In this document: positions 8,053 through 16,347 of the stretch, piece by piece
Layout: every line of letters starts with the position of its first letter
Numbering within the stretch: the first letter of the stretch is position 1
Assembly: GCF_008973465.1 (NCBI RefSeq)
Contig: NZ_WBXN01000004.1
Span: forward strand, 4,628,501-4,692,500
Direction of reading: 5' to 3'
From: Streptomyces sp. SS1-1
Lineage (GTDB): Bacteria; Actinomycetota; Actinomycetes; Streptomycetales; Streptomycetaceae
DNA length: 64,000 nt
Made by a program: the position numbers and the translations under genes
Notes under the pieces: generated by a model
Databases searched by the model: none
What the model saw: only the letters and a program-made list of their open reading frames with translations
What the model was told of the DNA's origin: nothing

Positions 8053-10221
8053 ATGTCCCACGACGGCGTCGGAACCAGGCCCGGCCGCGGCGCGGTCATG
8101 CGCTCGGCCGCCTTCCTCACCGCGGGGGTGCTGGCGCTGCCGGTGCTCGCCGGCTGCAGCGACCCGGACCCGGCGGGCAAGCCGCTGGCCGGCCAGGACA
8201 TCGCCCCGGCCGCCCGGGCGCGGATCGCCGACGGCGGCACCCTGCGCTGGGCGGTCGACTCCGTGCCGGAGACGCTGAACACCTTCCAGTCGGACGCCGA
8301 CGCCACCACCTCCCGGATCGCCCAGGCCACGCTGCCCTCGATGTACCGGCTCGACGAGAGCGGGCGCCCCGAGCGCAACGAGTCGTACCTGGAGTCCGCC
8401 GAGGTCGTGGAGACCGAGCCCAAGCAGGTCGTGCTGTACAAGCTGAACCAGCAGGCCGTCTGGAGCGACGGCCGGGAGATCGGCGCCGCCGACTTCGCCG
8501 CCCAGTGGCGGGCCCTGTCCGGCAAGGACAGCGCCTACTGGACCGCCCGCAACGCCGGTTACGACCGCATCCAGAAGATCGAGCGCGGCGACAACGACCT
8601 GGAGGTACGGGTCACCTTCGCCCGCCCCTACGCGGACTGGCGGTCGCTGTTCTCGCCGCTGTACCCGAAGGAGGTCATGGGCACGCCGGACTCCTTCAAC
8701 GACGGGGCGCGGACCAAGCTCAAGGTCAGCGCGGGACCGTTCACCGTCCGGAAGATCGACCACAAGGGCGACGAGATCCGCCTGACCCGCAACCCGCGCT
8801 GGTGGGGCAGACCGGCCAAGCTCTCCGAGATCGTGCTGCGGGCCGTCCCCCGCGACGAGCGGGCCGCCGAACTCGCCGCGGGACGCCTCGACCTGGCGGA
8901 CGTCGACCCGGCCGCGGCCCGCCGTATCGCGGTCGCCGCCCCCCGCCCCCAGGGCCCCTCGGCCAGCGCCTCCGGCACCCCGCTGATGGGCCCGGACCTG
9001 AAGAAGCTGACGCCCGCGCAGCGCAAGGACAAGGAGCGCTTCCACGGCTTCGAGGTCCGCAAGTCGCTCGAGCCCTCCTACACCCAGCTCGCCCTCAACG
9101 GCGGCGGCGACGGACCGCTCGCCGACGAGCGGGTGCGCCGGGCCGTGGCCCGCGCCCTGGACCGGGAGAAGCTGGCCGAGACGGTCCTGCGGCCGCTCGG
9201 GCTGCCCGCCGAGCCGGTCGGCAGCCACCTCGCACTGGCCGGGCAGGCCGCCTACGCCGACAACAGCGGGGCGATCGGCGGCCAGGACACCGCCGAGGCG
9301 CAGGCGCTCCTCGTGGACGCCGGCTGGGTGCCGGGCGGACCCGTGAAGGAGACGAAGAAGGGCGAGAAGGCCGCCGGCGCCGAGTCCGACAAGAAGGAGA
9401 AGGACAAGGGGAAGGACAAGGACTCGGGGGAGAAGGACGGGAAGGACGAGAAGGACGGCGAGTCGAAGAAGGCCAAGAAGTCCGACGACGACACCTACAT
9501 CGTCGGCGAGGACGGCAAGAGCGCCGACGGCCAGGACTCCCGCCACCTCGCCCAGGACGGCAAGCAGTACGGCGCCAAGCAGCTGCCCGGCGGTGCGCCC
9601 GGGGCGTACGCCCCGCAGGGCACGGCCGCTCCCGCGGGCGCCGCGAGCCGCCAGCTCGCCAAGGACGGCAAGGCGCTGACGCTGCGCTTCGTCGTGCCGG
9701 ACGGCGAGGGGTCGGGGACCCTGCGCACGGTGGCGGACCGGATCGGCCTCATGCTGAAGCGGGTCGGCATCCGCACCGAGATCACCAAGGTCTCGGACGA
9801 GAGCTACTTCAAGGACCACATCGCGTCCGGCCAGTACGACCTCGCCCTCTACTCCTGGCCCGGCTCCGCCTTCCCGGCGACCGACGCCCGTCCCATCTAC
9901 GCCAAGCCGGTCCCGGCCGCCGACGGCTCGCTGAACGTCGAGCAGAACTACACGCGCGTCGGCACCGACCAGGTCGACCAGCTCTTCGAGCAGGCGGTCG
10001 GCACGCTGAACGAGTCCGAGTCCCGGTCCCTGATCCGCAAGGCCGACTCCCGCATCTGGGCCGCGGCCGGCTCGATCCCCCTCTACCAGCGGCCCCAGCT
10101 GACGGCCGCGCGCACGGACCTCGCCAACGCGGGCGCCTTCGGGTTCGGCGCCCCGGTCTTCGAGGACATGGGCTTCCTGAAGAAGGGCGCGAAGGGGCAG
10201 CCGGCCCCCTCCGCCTCGTAG
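8053..10221 (+). CDS. Peptide/nickel-type ABC solute-binding lipoprotein with a charged insertion
   Basis: 722 aa; GGAGG precedes the ATG. A lipoprotein signal peptide ends at VLAGC with lipidated C35. The SBP_bac_5 (DppA/OppA-like) fold spans about 55-715, including the early TLRWAVDSVPETLNTF-type strand and the late ARPIY-type domain. It is interrupted at about 432-540 by a segment first built of Lys/Asp/Glu/Gly (432-485), then of Gly/Ala/Pro/Gln, before the fold resumes at LTLRFVVPDG. No permease or ATPase gene accompanies it, so it either feeds one of the nearby importers or acts as a sensor. Typical OppA proteins are 540-600 aa; the excess is the insert. Confidence 0.88.
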   Translation: MSHDGVGTRPGRGAVMRSAAFLTAGVLALPVLAGCSDPDPAGKPLAGQDIAPAARARIADGGTLRWAVDSVPETLNTFQSDADATTSRIAQATLPSMYRLDESGRPERNESYLESAEVVETEPKQVVLYKLNQQAVWSDGREIGAADFAAQWRALSGKDSAYWTARNAGYDRIQKIERGDNDLEVRVTFARPYADWRSLFSPLYPKEVMGTPDSFNDGARTKLKVSAGPFTVRKIDHKGDEIRLTRNPRWWGRPAKLSEIVLRAVPRDERAAELAAGRLDLADVDPAAARRIAVAAPRPQGPSASASGTPLMGPDLKKLTPAQRKDKERFHGFEVRKSLEPSYTQLALNGGGDGPLADERVRRAVARALDREKLAETVLRPLGLPAEPVGSHLALAGQAAYADNSGAIGGQDTAEAQALLVDAGWVPGGPVKETKKGEKAAGAESDKKEKDKGKDKDSGEKDGKDEKDGESKKAKKSDDDTYIVGEDGKSADGQDSRHLAQDGKQYGAKQLPGGAPGAYAPQGTAAPAGAASRQLAKDGKALTLRFVVPDGEGSGTLRTVADRIGLMLKRVGIRTEITKVSDESYFKDHIASGQYDLALYSWPGSAFPATDARPIYAKPVPAADGSLNVEQNYTRVGTDQVDQLFEQAVGTLNESESRSLIRKADSRIWAAAGSIPLYQRPQLTAARTDLANAGAFGFGAPVFEDMGFLKKGAKGQPAPSAS

Positions 10222-10245
10222 CGCGGGCACTCGGAAGGCCGCTCC

Positions 10246-10284
10246 AGGGCGCCGCACGGGCCGATCGGGCCCCAGCGGCGCCCT
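10246..10284 (+). terminator. Possible terminator after the lipoprotein gene
   Basis: Arms AGGGCGCCGC (10246-10255) and GCGGCGCCCT (10275-10284) with a 19-base loop, 25 bp after the stop codon and before typA. No U-run, as usual for Streptomyces. Confidence 0.5.
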
Positions 10285-10452
10285 TCGCGTTGCCCAAAGG
10301 GGTGCTGACCTGCGCGGTCACATCCCGCCAAGCCCCGGCCGCCGCGGCCCCGTACCATGGGGTGAGGCCGTGGCATGTTCCGCCCGGCAGGGCCCGCGTA
10401 ACACAGACGTACGCAGCAGGGCCGTCCTCACACTCCGGGAGTACGCCGCAAC

Positions 10453-12369
10453 ATGGCTGTGACCGCAACACGTCACGACATCCGCAACGTCGCCATCGTC
10501 GCCCACGTCGACCACGGCAAGACCACCATCGTCGACGGCATGCTGAAGCAGGCCGGTGCCTTCGCCGCCCACCAGCTCGACTCGGTCGACGACCGCATGA
10601 TGGACTCGAACGACCTGGAGCGTGAGAAGGGCATCACGATCCTCGCCAAGAACACGGCGGTGAAGTACCACCCCAAGGACGGCGGGGACCCCATCACGAT
10701 CAACATCATCGACACCCCCGGCCACGCCGACTTCGGTGGCGAGGTCGAGCGCGGTCTGTCGATGGTCGACGGTGTGGTGCTGCTCGTCGACGCCTCCGAG
10801 GGCCCGCTCCCGCAGACCCGCTTCGTGCTGCGCAAGGCCCTCCACGCCCGGCTGCCGATCATCCTCTGCATCAACAAGACGGACCGCCCGGACGCCCGGA
10901 TCGACGAGGTCGTCAACGAGACCTACGACCTCTTCCTGGACCTGGACGCGGACGAGGAGCAGATCGAGTTCCCGATCGTCTACGCCTGCGGCCGTGACGG
11001 CATCGCCTCGCTGACCAAGCCGGCCGACGGCACCGTCCCGGAGGACTCCACCAGCCTGGAGCCGTTCTTCTCGACGATCCTCCAGCACATCCCGGCCCCG
11101 ACCTACGACGAGGAAGCCCCCCTCCAGGCGCACGTCACCAACCTGGACGCCGACAACTTCCTCGGCCGTATCGCGCTGCTGCGCGTCCACCAGGGCGAGC
11201 TGAAGAAGGGGCAGACCGTCGCGTGGATGAAGCGCGACGGCTCCGTCACCAACGTGCGCATCTCCGAGCTGATGATGACCGAGGCGCTCACCCGCAAGCC
11301 GGCCGAGAAGGCGGGCCCGGGTGACATCTGCGCGGTCGCCGGCATCCCGGACATCATGATCGGCGAGACGCTGGCCGACCCCGAGAACCCGGTGCCGCTG
11401 CCGCTCATCACGGTCGACGAGCCCGCGATCTCCATGGTCATCGGCACCAACACCTCCCCGCTGGTCGGCCGCGGCGGCACCGGCAAGGGCGCCGACGCCA
11501 AGGCGGCCGTCAAGGACCGCAAGGTCACCGCCCGCCAGGTCAAGGACCGCCTGGACCGCGAGCTGATCGGCAACGTCAGCCTCCGCGTCCTGGACACCGA
11601 GCGCCCCGACGCCTGGGAGGTGCAGGGCCGCGGTGAGCTGGCGCTGGCCATCCTGGTCGAGCAGATGCGCCGCGAGGGCTTCGAGCTGACCATCGGCAAG
11701 CCGCAGGTGGTCACCAAGGAGGTCGAGGGCAAGACCTACGAGCCCGTCGAGCGCATGACGATCGACGTGCCCGAGGAGCACATGGGTGCCGTCACGCAGC
11801 TGATGGGTGTCCGCAAGGGCCGGATGGACAACATGTCCAACCACGGCTCCGGCTGGGTGCGCCTGGAGTTCGTCGTGCCCTCCCGCGGTCTCATCGGCTT
11901 CCGTACCGAGTTCCTGACGCAGACCCGCGGCACGGGCATCGCCCACTCGATCCACGAGGGCCACGAGCCCTGGTTCGGCACGCTGACGACCCGCAACAAC
12001 GGCTCCCTGGTCGCCGACCGCTCCGGCGCCGTCACCGCGTTCGCGATGACGAACCTCCAGGAGCGCGGCGTGCTCTTCGTCGAGCCCGGCACCGAGGTGT
12101 ACGAAGGCATGATCGTCGGCGAGAACTCCCGCGCCGACGACATGGACGTCAACATCACCAAGGAGAAGAAGCTCACCAACATGCGGTCGTCCACGGCCGA
12201 CGTGGCCGAGTCGATCGTCCCGCCGCGCAAGCTGTCGCTGGAGCAGTCCCTGGAGTTCTGCCGCGACGACGAGTGCGTCGAGGTGACCCCGGAGGCCGTC
12301 CGCATCCGCAAGGTGAACCTGGACGCCCGCGAGCGCGCCCGCGCCGCGAGCCGCGCCAAGCACGGCTGA
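10453..12369 (+). CDS. typA: Ribosome-associated GTPase TypA/BipA
   Basis: 638 aa, within the usual range. G1 is AHVDHGKTT at 17-25, the switch region contains EREKGITI, G3 is DTPGHADF and G4 is NKTD. EF-G-like domains II, III and V follow, then the TypA-specific C-terminal domain with VGENSRADDMDVNITKEKKLTN-type sequence (start only quoted in part: GENSR and NITKEKK). TypA binds the 70S ribosome near the A site and is needed for ribosome assembly or translation under stress and cold. Bounded by hairpins on both sides, so likely monocistronic. The start at 10453 has GGGAG about 12 bases upstream. Confidence 0.97.
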   Translation: MAVTATRHDIRNVAIVAHVDHGKTTIVDGMLKQAGAFAAHQLDSVDDRMMDSNDLEREKGITILAKNTAVKYHPKDGGDPITINIIDTPGHADFGGEVERGLSMVDGVVLLVDASEGPLPQTRFVLRKALHARLPIILCINKTDRPDARIDEVVNETYDLFLDLDADEEQIEFPIVYACGRDGIASLTKPADGTVPEDSTSLEPFFSTILQHIPAPTYDEEAPLQAHVTNLDADNFLGRIALLRVHQGELKKGQTVAWMKRDGSVTNVRISELMMTEALTRKPAEKAGPGDICAVAGIPDIMIGETLADPENPVPLPLITVDEPAISMVIGTNTSPLVGRGGTGKGADAKAAVKDRKVTARQVKDRLDRELIGNVSLRVLDTERPDAWEVQGRGELALAILVEQMRREGFELTIGKPQVVTKEVEGKTYEPVERMTIDVPEEHMGAVTQLMGVRKGRMDNMSNHGSGWVRLEFVVPSRGLIGFRTEFLTQTRGTGIAHSIHEGHEPWFGTLTTRNNGSLVADRSGAVTAFAMTNLQERGVLFVEPGTEVYEGMIVGENSRADDMDVNITKEKKLTNMRSSTADVAESIVPPRKLSLEQSLEFCRDDECVEVTPEAVRIRKVNLDARERARAASRAKHG

Positions 12370-12379
12370 CGCACGCTCT

Positions 12380-12419
12380 GACGGCACCGGACACCCTGCC
12401 CGGGGTGTCCGGTGCCGTC
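12380..12419 (+). terminator. typA terminator
   Basis: Perfect 17-bp arms (12380-12396 and 12403-12419) with a 6-base loop, starting 11 bp after the typA stop. Confidence 0.85.
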
Positions 12420-12984
12420 GTGCGTCCGGGGCCGGTGAGGGGCCCACGTGAACGGCATAGGGAAAACCCTTGAATCCGTTGTGAGGTGCCGGAGAACGGG
12501 ACAGGTCGCACTATCCTGCCCGCAAGCGGAGGCGGTGCGACTGCCGGTAACCCGCGGATCCGGTCACGCACGGTACGGCTGTCCCGGCCGGCGTGTGGCG
12601 GGCGACACAGCGCCCCGCGGGCACCCTCCCTTTTCGGCGGGTGAGCGGCAACTCATTTTCGAGACGGCCGTCCGCTATACGGACGGCCCGCTCCGATAGA
12701 TGTGTAACAAGTCCGTTTCGTAGTGATCTCTCGCCAAACCCTTTGTCCGGATTTTGGAAGGCCTGGCCCCTATCTGTGATCGAACCGAGACCTCGAGACT
12801 GTGGTTCGTCGTGTGGCCGATGGCAGATAGTTAGGCGCGTAGAGCTCGTCTGAACGGGTCACGCGCTGACTGCGCCGACTCGCGAGCGCGGGGGGCACCT
12901 GACGACTTTCGGCACCGGAACGGGACCGGAAGGTGTCATGTGCCTCTCTTTGCGGTGAACCAGCGGATTCATGAGGAGGAACCC

Positions 12985-13107
12985 ATGCGAGGTGCCACAA
13001 GCGCCATATGGGTCGCGTCGTCCCCGATGGCAGGTGTAGGCCCCGCGGGTGCGCTCAGTGCCGTCACGGTGGTTGCGTTCGCGACGCGGCGTCGCGAACT
13101 TCCTTGA
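12985..13107 (+). CDS. Putative 40-aa leader/small protein upstream of bldKA
   Basis: ATG at 12985 is preceded by GAGGAGGA ending five bases before it, the best ribosome-binding site in this part of the window. The product is 40 aa: MRGATSAIWV at the start, a Gly/Ala/Val-rich hydrophobic middle (residues 11-34) and a basic end (ATRRRELP). The last ten codons contain the 23-nt palindrome at 13077-13099. The stop is 174 bp before bldKA. It could be a small membrane protein, a leader peptide coupling translation to downstream structure, or chance. No homologue is recalled. Confidence 0.4.
   Translation: MRGATSAIWVASSPMAGVGPAGALSAVTVVAFATRRRELP
13077..13099. promoter_or_regulatory. 23-nt perfect palindrome in the bldK leader
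   Basis: GTTCGCGACGC, a single G, then GCGTCGCGAAC: 11-bp arms without mismatch. It may act as RNA (a hairpin overlapping the end of the leader ORF) or as DNA (operator of a dimeric regulator). It lies 182 bp before bldKA. Confidence 0.55.
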
Positions 13108-13281
13108 CGACTCGTTCCGTTGGCCGGCCCCCAGCCGGTCGCGAGCCAGGGTTCCCCCAGGGGCGGCCGACGCCCCTCCGTCGTTGTTCCCCCCTCGCGC
13201 GCTGCGGATACGTACGCCGTGCGACGGCCGCCGGGTCAGTGTTCCTCCCCGGTGACCTCCAACCTGTGAAATGGACGAATC

Positions 13282-14313
13282 ATGACGAGTCCAATCGAGC
13301 TTGAGGGTGTCGAAGCCTCCTCCGCCTTGGACAAAGAGAGCGCGTCACCGGGCAAGGCCGAGGAGCCGAAGAAGCTCGCGGGGCGCAGCCCCAGCCAGTT
13401 GATGTGGGCGCGGTTCAAGCGCGACAAGACCGGCGTGGTGTCCGCTTTCGTCGTCCTGTTCTTCTTCTTGATCGCCGCGATCGCGCCGCTGATCTCGATG
13501 GTCTACGGCAAGGACCCGTACACGCTGTACGGCCAGGAGAACCCCGACCTCCTGGACATGTTCACGATGCCCGCGAAGCCCGCCGGCGGTATCGACGGCG
13601 ACTTCTGGTTCGGCATCGAGCCGGTCCTGGGCCGCGACGTGTTCATGCAGCTGGTCTACGGCATCCGGACCTCGCTGGCCACGGCCCTCGCCGCGACGCT
13701 GATCATGACCATCCTGGGTGTGCTGATCGGCCTCGCCGGCGGTTTCTTCGGCGGCCGCATCGACTACTGGCTCGGCCGGGTCACCGACTTCTTCATGGCG
13801 CTGCCCAGCCAGCTGTTCTTCGTCGCGGCGATGCCGGTCATCACCACGGTGTTCGTCGCCCCCGACGAGGAGACGCCCACCTACGTCCGGTCGGCCGCGA
13901 TCATCATCGTCCTGTCCTTCCTGGGCTGGATGAGCCTGGCGCGCATCGTCCGGGGCGCCACGCTGTCGCTGCGCGACCGGGAGTTCATCGAGGCCGCCCG
14001 GATCTCCGGTGCCTCGCCCTGGCGGATCATCCGCAAGGAGCTTCTGCCCAACATCGTGACCCCCACGCTGGTGCAGGCGACCCTGACGCTGCCCAGCACC
14101 ATCCTCAGCATCGCGTTCCTGTCCTTCGTGGGCGTCGGGTACGTCGAACCCACCCCTGACTGGGGCCGGATGTTCGCCATCGGTGCACGCACCATCGAGC
14201 AGGACCCGTACTACATGCTCTTCCCCGGCATCGCCATGGTGATCTTCGTCGTGGCGTTCAACCTCCTGGGCGACTCCGTACGGGACGCCTTCGACCCCAA
14301 GACGGGACGCTGA
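13282..14313 (+). CDS. bldKA: Oligopeptide ABC importer permease BldKA
   Basis: 343 aa. A 50-residue cytoplasmic N-terminus rich in Glu/Lys precedes TM1 (about 55-75); five further membrane segments belong to the OppC/DppC-type BPD_transp_1 domain, with the EAA loop at EAARISGASPWRIIRKELLP (about 234-253). The order permease, binding protein, permease, ATPase, ATPase and the neighbours match the bldK locus of S. coelicolor (SCO5112-5116 from memory), whose transporter imports an extracellular signal peptide needed for aerial hyphae. The ATG at 13282 has only a weak purine tract (GGACGA) and overlaps the TGA of a four-residue mini-ORF beginning at 13271. Confidence 0.9.
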   Translation: MTSPIELEGVEASSALDKESASPGKAEEPKKLAGRSPSQLMWARFKRDKTGVVSAFVVLFFFLIAAIAPLISMVYGKDPYTLYGQENPDLLDMFTMPAKPAGGIDGDFWFGIEPVLGRDVFMQLVYGIRTSLATALAATLIMTILGVLIGLAGGFFGGRIDYWLGRVTDFFMALPSQLFFVAAMPVITTVFVAPDEETPTYVRSAAIIIVLSFLGWMSLARIVRGATLSLRDREFIEAARISGASPWRIIRKELLPNIVTPTLVQATLTLPSTILSIAFLSFVGVGYVEPTPDWGRMFAIGARTIEQDPYYMLFPGIAMVIFVVAFNLLGDSVRDAFDPKTGR

Positions 14314-14355
14314 CCCTCCCCGGGCCATCTCCCACCCTCCCCCCACACTCCGCTC

Positions 14356-14389
14356 GGCCGGCCCCGGTGCCGTACGGCACCGACCGGCC
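14356..14389 (+). terminator. Intercistronic hairpin, bldKA-bldKB
   Basis: GGTGCC/GGCACC inner stem with a GTAC loop, an internal loop, then GGCCGG/CCGGCC outer stem. Placed before the binding-protein gene, it could terminate partly or protect the downstream message. Confidence 0.45.
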
Positions 14390-14434
14390 CGGTACCAGCA
14401 GTGCTCACTACTCACAGGCAGGTGGATCGTCTCC

Positions 14435-16231
14435 ATGAGCATCTTCCGTAACCGCGCCGCTTCGGCCGCCATAGTCGCGGTCGCCGCGGGCGCCCTGACC
14501 CTCACCGCCTGCGGCGGGGGCGGCGGTAGCTCCAGCAAGGACAACAGCAAGACCAAGGACGATGCCAAGGCGCAGTCCAAGCCCGTGGTGATCGGTGACG
14601 CGAAGGCGTCGACCGGTCCGGCTCCCGAGGTCCCGGGCGCCAAGCCCGGCGGCGTCGCGACCGTGTACCAGGAGGGCGACTTCTCCCACCTGGACCCGGG
14701 CCAGATCTACGTCTCCGACGGCAAGCTGCTCAGCCGCCTGATCTACCGCGGCCTGACCCAGTACGACGAGGACGACCAGGGCAACCTGACCGTCGTGGGC
14801 GACCTCGCCACCGACGCGGGCAAGGTCTCGGACGGCGGCAAGACCTGGACCTACACGCTCAAGGACGACCTCAAGGACGAGAACGGCAACCCGATCAACT
14901 CGGCGGACATCCGCCACACGATCGAGCGCCTGTACGCGTCCTACATCACGGACGGTCCGACCTACCTGCAGCAGGCGCTCTCGGGTGCCGGCACCACCTA
15001 CCGCAAGGCGTACGCGGGTCCGGACAAGGGCAAGCACCTGCCCAAGACCGTCCTGGACACCCCGGACGACAAGACCATCGTCTTCCACTTCAAGGAAGCG
15101 CAGGTCGACCTCCCGCAGATGCTGACCATGCCCGGTTACAGCGTCGTGCCCGAGGAGACGGACACCAAGGAGAAGTACGACAACGACCCGGTCGCCCTGG
15201 GCCCGTACAAGATCTCCGAGTTCAAGCCCGGCAAGTCCATGAAGCTGGTCAAGAACGACAAGTGGGACCCCAAGTCCGACTCGGTCCGTCACCAGTACGT
15301 CGACGGCTTCGACATCAGCATGAACCACGATGACGAGGACCAGACCAAGACGCTCCTGGCCGACCAGGGCGAGGCCAAGAACGCCATGATGTTCACCGGC
15401 CAGGTCGCCACCACGCAGCTGCAGCAGGTCGTGGGCAACAAGGCCGCGATGAAGCGCACCATCCAGGGCTACGCGCCGTACGTGTGGCAGCTCAACTTCA
15501 ACCTTGACCGCGTCAAGGACAAGAAGCTGCGCGACGCCATCACCCTCGCGCTGCCCTCCGCCTCGGTCTTCAAGGCCGACGGTGGCGCCTACGGCGGCGA
15601 GGTCGCCAACTCCCTGATGTCGCCCACCACCCCGGGCTACGACGAGGCGTTCGACCCGTTCAACCGCAAGGGCAAGCCGAACGGTGACATCGAGGCCGCC
15701 AAGAAGCTCATCAAGGAGGGCGGCTTCGAGGGCAAGAAGCTCGTCTACGCCTACGGCAACACCCCGGTCCGCCAGCAGCAGGCCGTGCTGATCGCCGACG
15801 CCCTGGGCAAGATCGGTCTCGACATCCAGAAGAAGGAGATCGACTCCTCCACCTGGTACGAGCAGGTCGGCAAGGTCAAGAACGGCTACGACCTGTACAT
15901 GACCGGTTGGGGTCAGGACTGGCCGTCGGCGTCCACCGTCTTCCCGCCGCTGTACGACGGCAAGCAGATCCAGGACGGTGCGTCGAACTACTCGCACATC
16001 AACGACCCGAAGGTCAACTCGGAGATCGAGCGGATCGCGAAGATCACCGACACGACCGAGGCCACCAAGGCCTGGGCCGAGCTGAACGAGTACATCTCCA
16101 AGGAAGTCAACCCGGCCGCGCCGATCTACTACACCAAGGTCTTCCAGATCTTCGGTTCGAACATCGGCGGCATCCGCTACAGCTCGGACTCGAGCTACGT
16201 GGACGTCACCCGCGTCTTCCTGAAGAAGTAA
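14435..16231 (+). CDS. bldKB: Oligopeptide-binding lipoprotein BldKB
   Basis: 598 aa. Signal peptide of 25 residues, lipobox LTAC with C26, then a Gly/Ser/Lys-rich flexible linker (about 27-65) and an SBP_bac_5 domain to the end. Seen features of the fold include the YQEGDFSHLDPGQIY start and the late WGQDWPSASTVFPPLYDG region that lines the peptide pocket. BldKB is the substrate-recognition component of the BldK importer on the outer face of the membrane. It has its own leader segment (121 bp) with a hairpin and is followed by another, which fits the excess of binding protein over permease usually needed. Confidence 0.93.
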   Translation: MSIFRNRAASAAIVAVAAGALTLTACGGGGGSSSKDNSKTKDDAKAQSKPVVIGDAKASTGPAPEVPGAKPGGVATVYQEGDFSHLDPGQIYVSDGKLLSRLIYRGLTQYDEDDQGNLTVVGDLATDAGKVSDGGKTWTYTLKDDLKDENGNPINSADIRHTIERLYASYITDGPTYLQQALSGAGTTYRKAYAGPDKGKHLPKTVLDTPDDKTIVFHFKEAQVDLPQMLTMPGYSVVPEETDTKEKYDNDPVALGPYKISEFKPGKSMKLVKNDKWDPKSDSVRHQYVDGFDISMNHDDEDQTKTLLADQGEAKNAMMFTGQVATTQLQQVVGNKAAMKRTIQGYAPYVWQLNFNLDRVKDKKLRDAITLALPSASVFKADGGAYGGEVANSLMSPTTPGYDEAFDPFNRKGKPNGDIEAAKKLIKEGGFEGKKLVYAYGNTPVRQQQAVLIADALGKIGLDIQKKEIDSSTWYEQVGKVKNGYDLYMTGWGQDWPSASTVFPPLYDGKQIQDGASNYSHINDPKVNSEIERIAKITDTTEATKAWAELNEYISKEVNPAAPIYYTKVFQIFGSNIGGIRYSSDSSYVDVTRVFLKK

Positions 16232-16247
16232 CCCGCTAGGTCGGGGT

Positions 16248-16286
16248 GACGGTGGTGGGCGCGCGGCGGAGCGCCCACCATCCGTC
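16248..16286 (+). terminator. Intercistronic hairpin after bldKB
   Basis: TGGTGGGCGC (16253-16262) pairs with GCGCCCACCA (16271-16280); the stem extends by five pairs (GACGG/CCGTC) across one bulged base. A C-rich tract follows. Likely attenuates read-through into bldKC or stabilises bldKB mRNA. Confidence 0.6.
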
Positions 16287-16347
16287 CCCCACCCCCCCCT
16301 GCCAGACCCCCCTCCGATTGCCGCCGTCCTGAGAGCAGCTGCCTGCC

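Larger units (their letters stand above)
12420..13281 (+). promoter_or_regulatory. Long 5' region of the bldK operon
   Basis: 862 bp with no conventional gene. It contains a 9-bp-arm hairpin (12666-12674 with 12680-12688, loop CTATA), a relatively AT-rich stretch at about 12695-12790 that is the likeliest promoter zone, a 40-codon ORF with a strong ribosome-binding site (12985-13107), a 23-nt perfect palindrome (13077-13099), a 7-bp-arm hairpin (13159-13165 with 13171-13177) and a five-codon ATG-TGA mini-ORF at 13271-13285 that overlaps the bldKA start. The length and ordered elements suggest leader-based control, which is inference. Confidence 0.6.

Noticed and set aside
10318..12447. A 709-codon open frame on the strand opposite typA, and similarly long ones opposite bldKD/E, sdhA and the mshB-PG-binding region
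   Set aside because: Antisense frames stay open because of extreme third-position GC; products are Arg/Gly/Val/Asp-rich without motifs, and the sense genes have clear family motifs.
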